The position numbers and the translations under genes are program-made. A model generated the notes under the pieces. The model searched no databases and had not been told where the DNA came from. It saw only the letters and a list, made by a program, of their open reading frames with translations. DNA of 5,450 bases from Parvularculaceae bacterium UBA4496 (GTDB lineage Bacteria; Pseudomonadota; Alphaproteobacteria; Caulobacterales; Parvularculaceae), in NCBI GenBank assembly GCA_002388885.1, contig DGNI01000077.1, positions 6,340 through 11,789 of the forward strand. The letters are read 5' to 3'. Below are positions 5,392 through 5,450 of the stretch, piece after piece (position 1 is the first letter of the stretch; each line of letters begins with the position of its first letter).

Positions 5392-5450
5392 ATGCTTTCG
5401 ACACTGTTCGGTATGCTTTCCGCGGATATGGCCATTGACCTCGGCACGGC
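5392..5450 (+). CDS. mreB: Rod-shape determining actin homologue MreB, first 19 codons only
   Basis: Only the first 19 codons and two further bases are present; the gene runs off the right edge. The peptide MLSTLFGMLSADMAIDLGT matches the start of MreB: a short amphipathic N-terminal helix that binds the inner membrane, then DMAIDLGT, the first phosphate-binding loop of the actin/Hsp70 ATPase fold. MreB filaments direct lateral peptidoglycan synthesis with MreC, MreD, PBP2 and RodA, whose genes usually follow. An AGGGA at 5378-5382, 9 nt before the ATG, is a good ribosome site. The upstream gap of 175 bp and the candidate promoter there suggest mreB starts its own transcript rather than depending on the VTT gene. 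Confidence 0.93.
   Translation, partial: MLSTLFGMLSADMAIDLGT

Overview
The window looks chromosomal and alphaproteobacterial. It is GC-rich with steady codon use. It has an htrA/degP – serB – miaA block in the order and orientations often seen in alphaproteobacteria, and it ends in the first codons of an alphaproteobacterial-type mreB. The family cannot be fixed from this sequence. A Caulobacterales/Parvularculales-like relative is a guess, based on a near-consensus CtrA box before mreB and a SpmX-like muramidase domain. No phage, plasmid, insertion-sequence, CRISPR, tRNA or rRNA signal was seen.

Left block (1-2924): the 3' part of a Do/HtrA-family periplasmic protease runs in from the left edge and converges on serB (phosphoserine phosphatase, minus strand) with only 2 bp between the stop codons. 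serB diverges from miaA (tRNA dimethylallyltransferase) with 18 bp between the start codons. These three are housekeeping genes for envelope protein quality control, serine synthesis and tRNA modification.

Middle block (2925-4125): a small exported NTF2-like (SnoaL/DUF4440-type) protein of unknown role converges on a membrane-anchored GH24 muramidase. The two stop codons share bases. The muramidase keeps the catalytic Glu of T4-type lysozymes but has Leu at both the Asp and Thr positions of the E-D-T triad. This resembles the attenuated muramidase domain of Caulobacter SpmX, but here it sits behind an N-terminal membrane helix and a very acidic linker.

Right block (4126-5450): the non-coding region after the muramidase start holds a 14-bp perfect palindrome, a second inverted repeat and three CCGGATT repeats. 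A VTT/DedA-like (TVP38/TMEM64) membrane protein follows. Its start is uncertain, and a strong hairpin lies just before its second candidate start. The last intergenic region carries a plausible mreB promoter with a CtrA-like box inside its spacer, then the mreB start, cut by the window edge.

Most of the window is ordinary core genome. The points most worth a second look are the muramidase with its altered active site close to mreB, the palindrome cluster beside it, the leader hairpin of the VTT gene, and the CtrA-like site at mreB.
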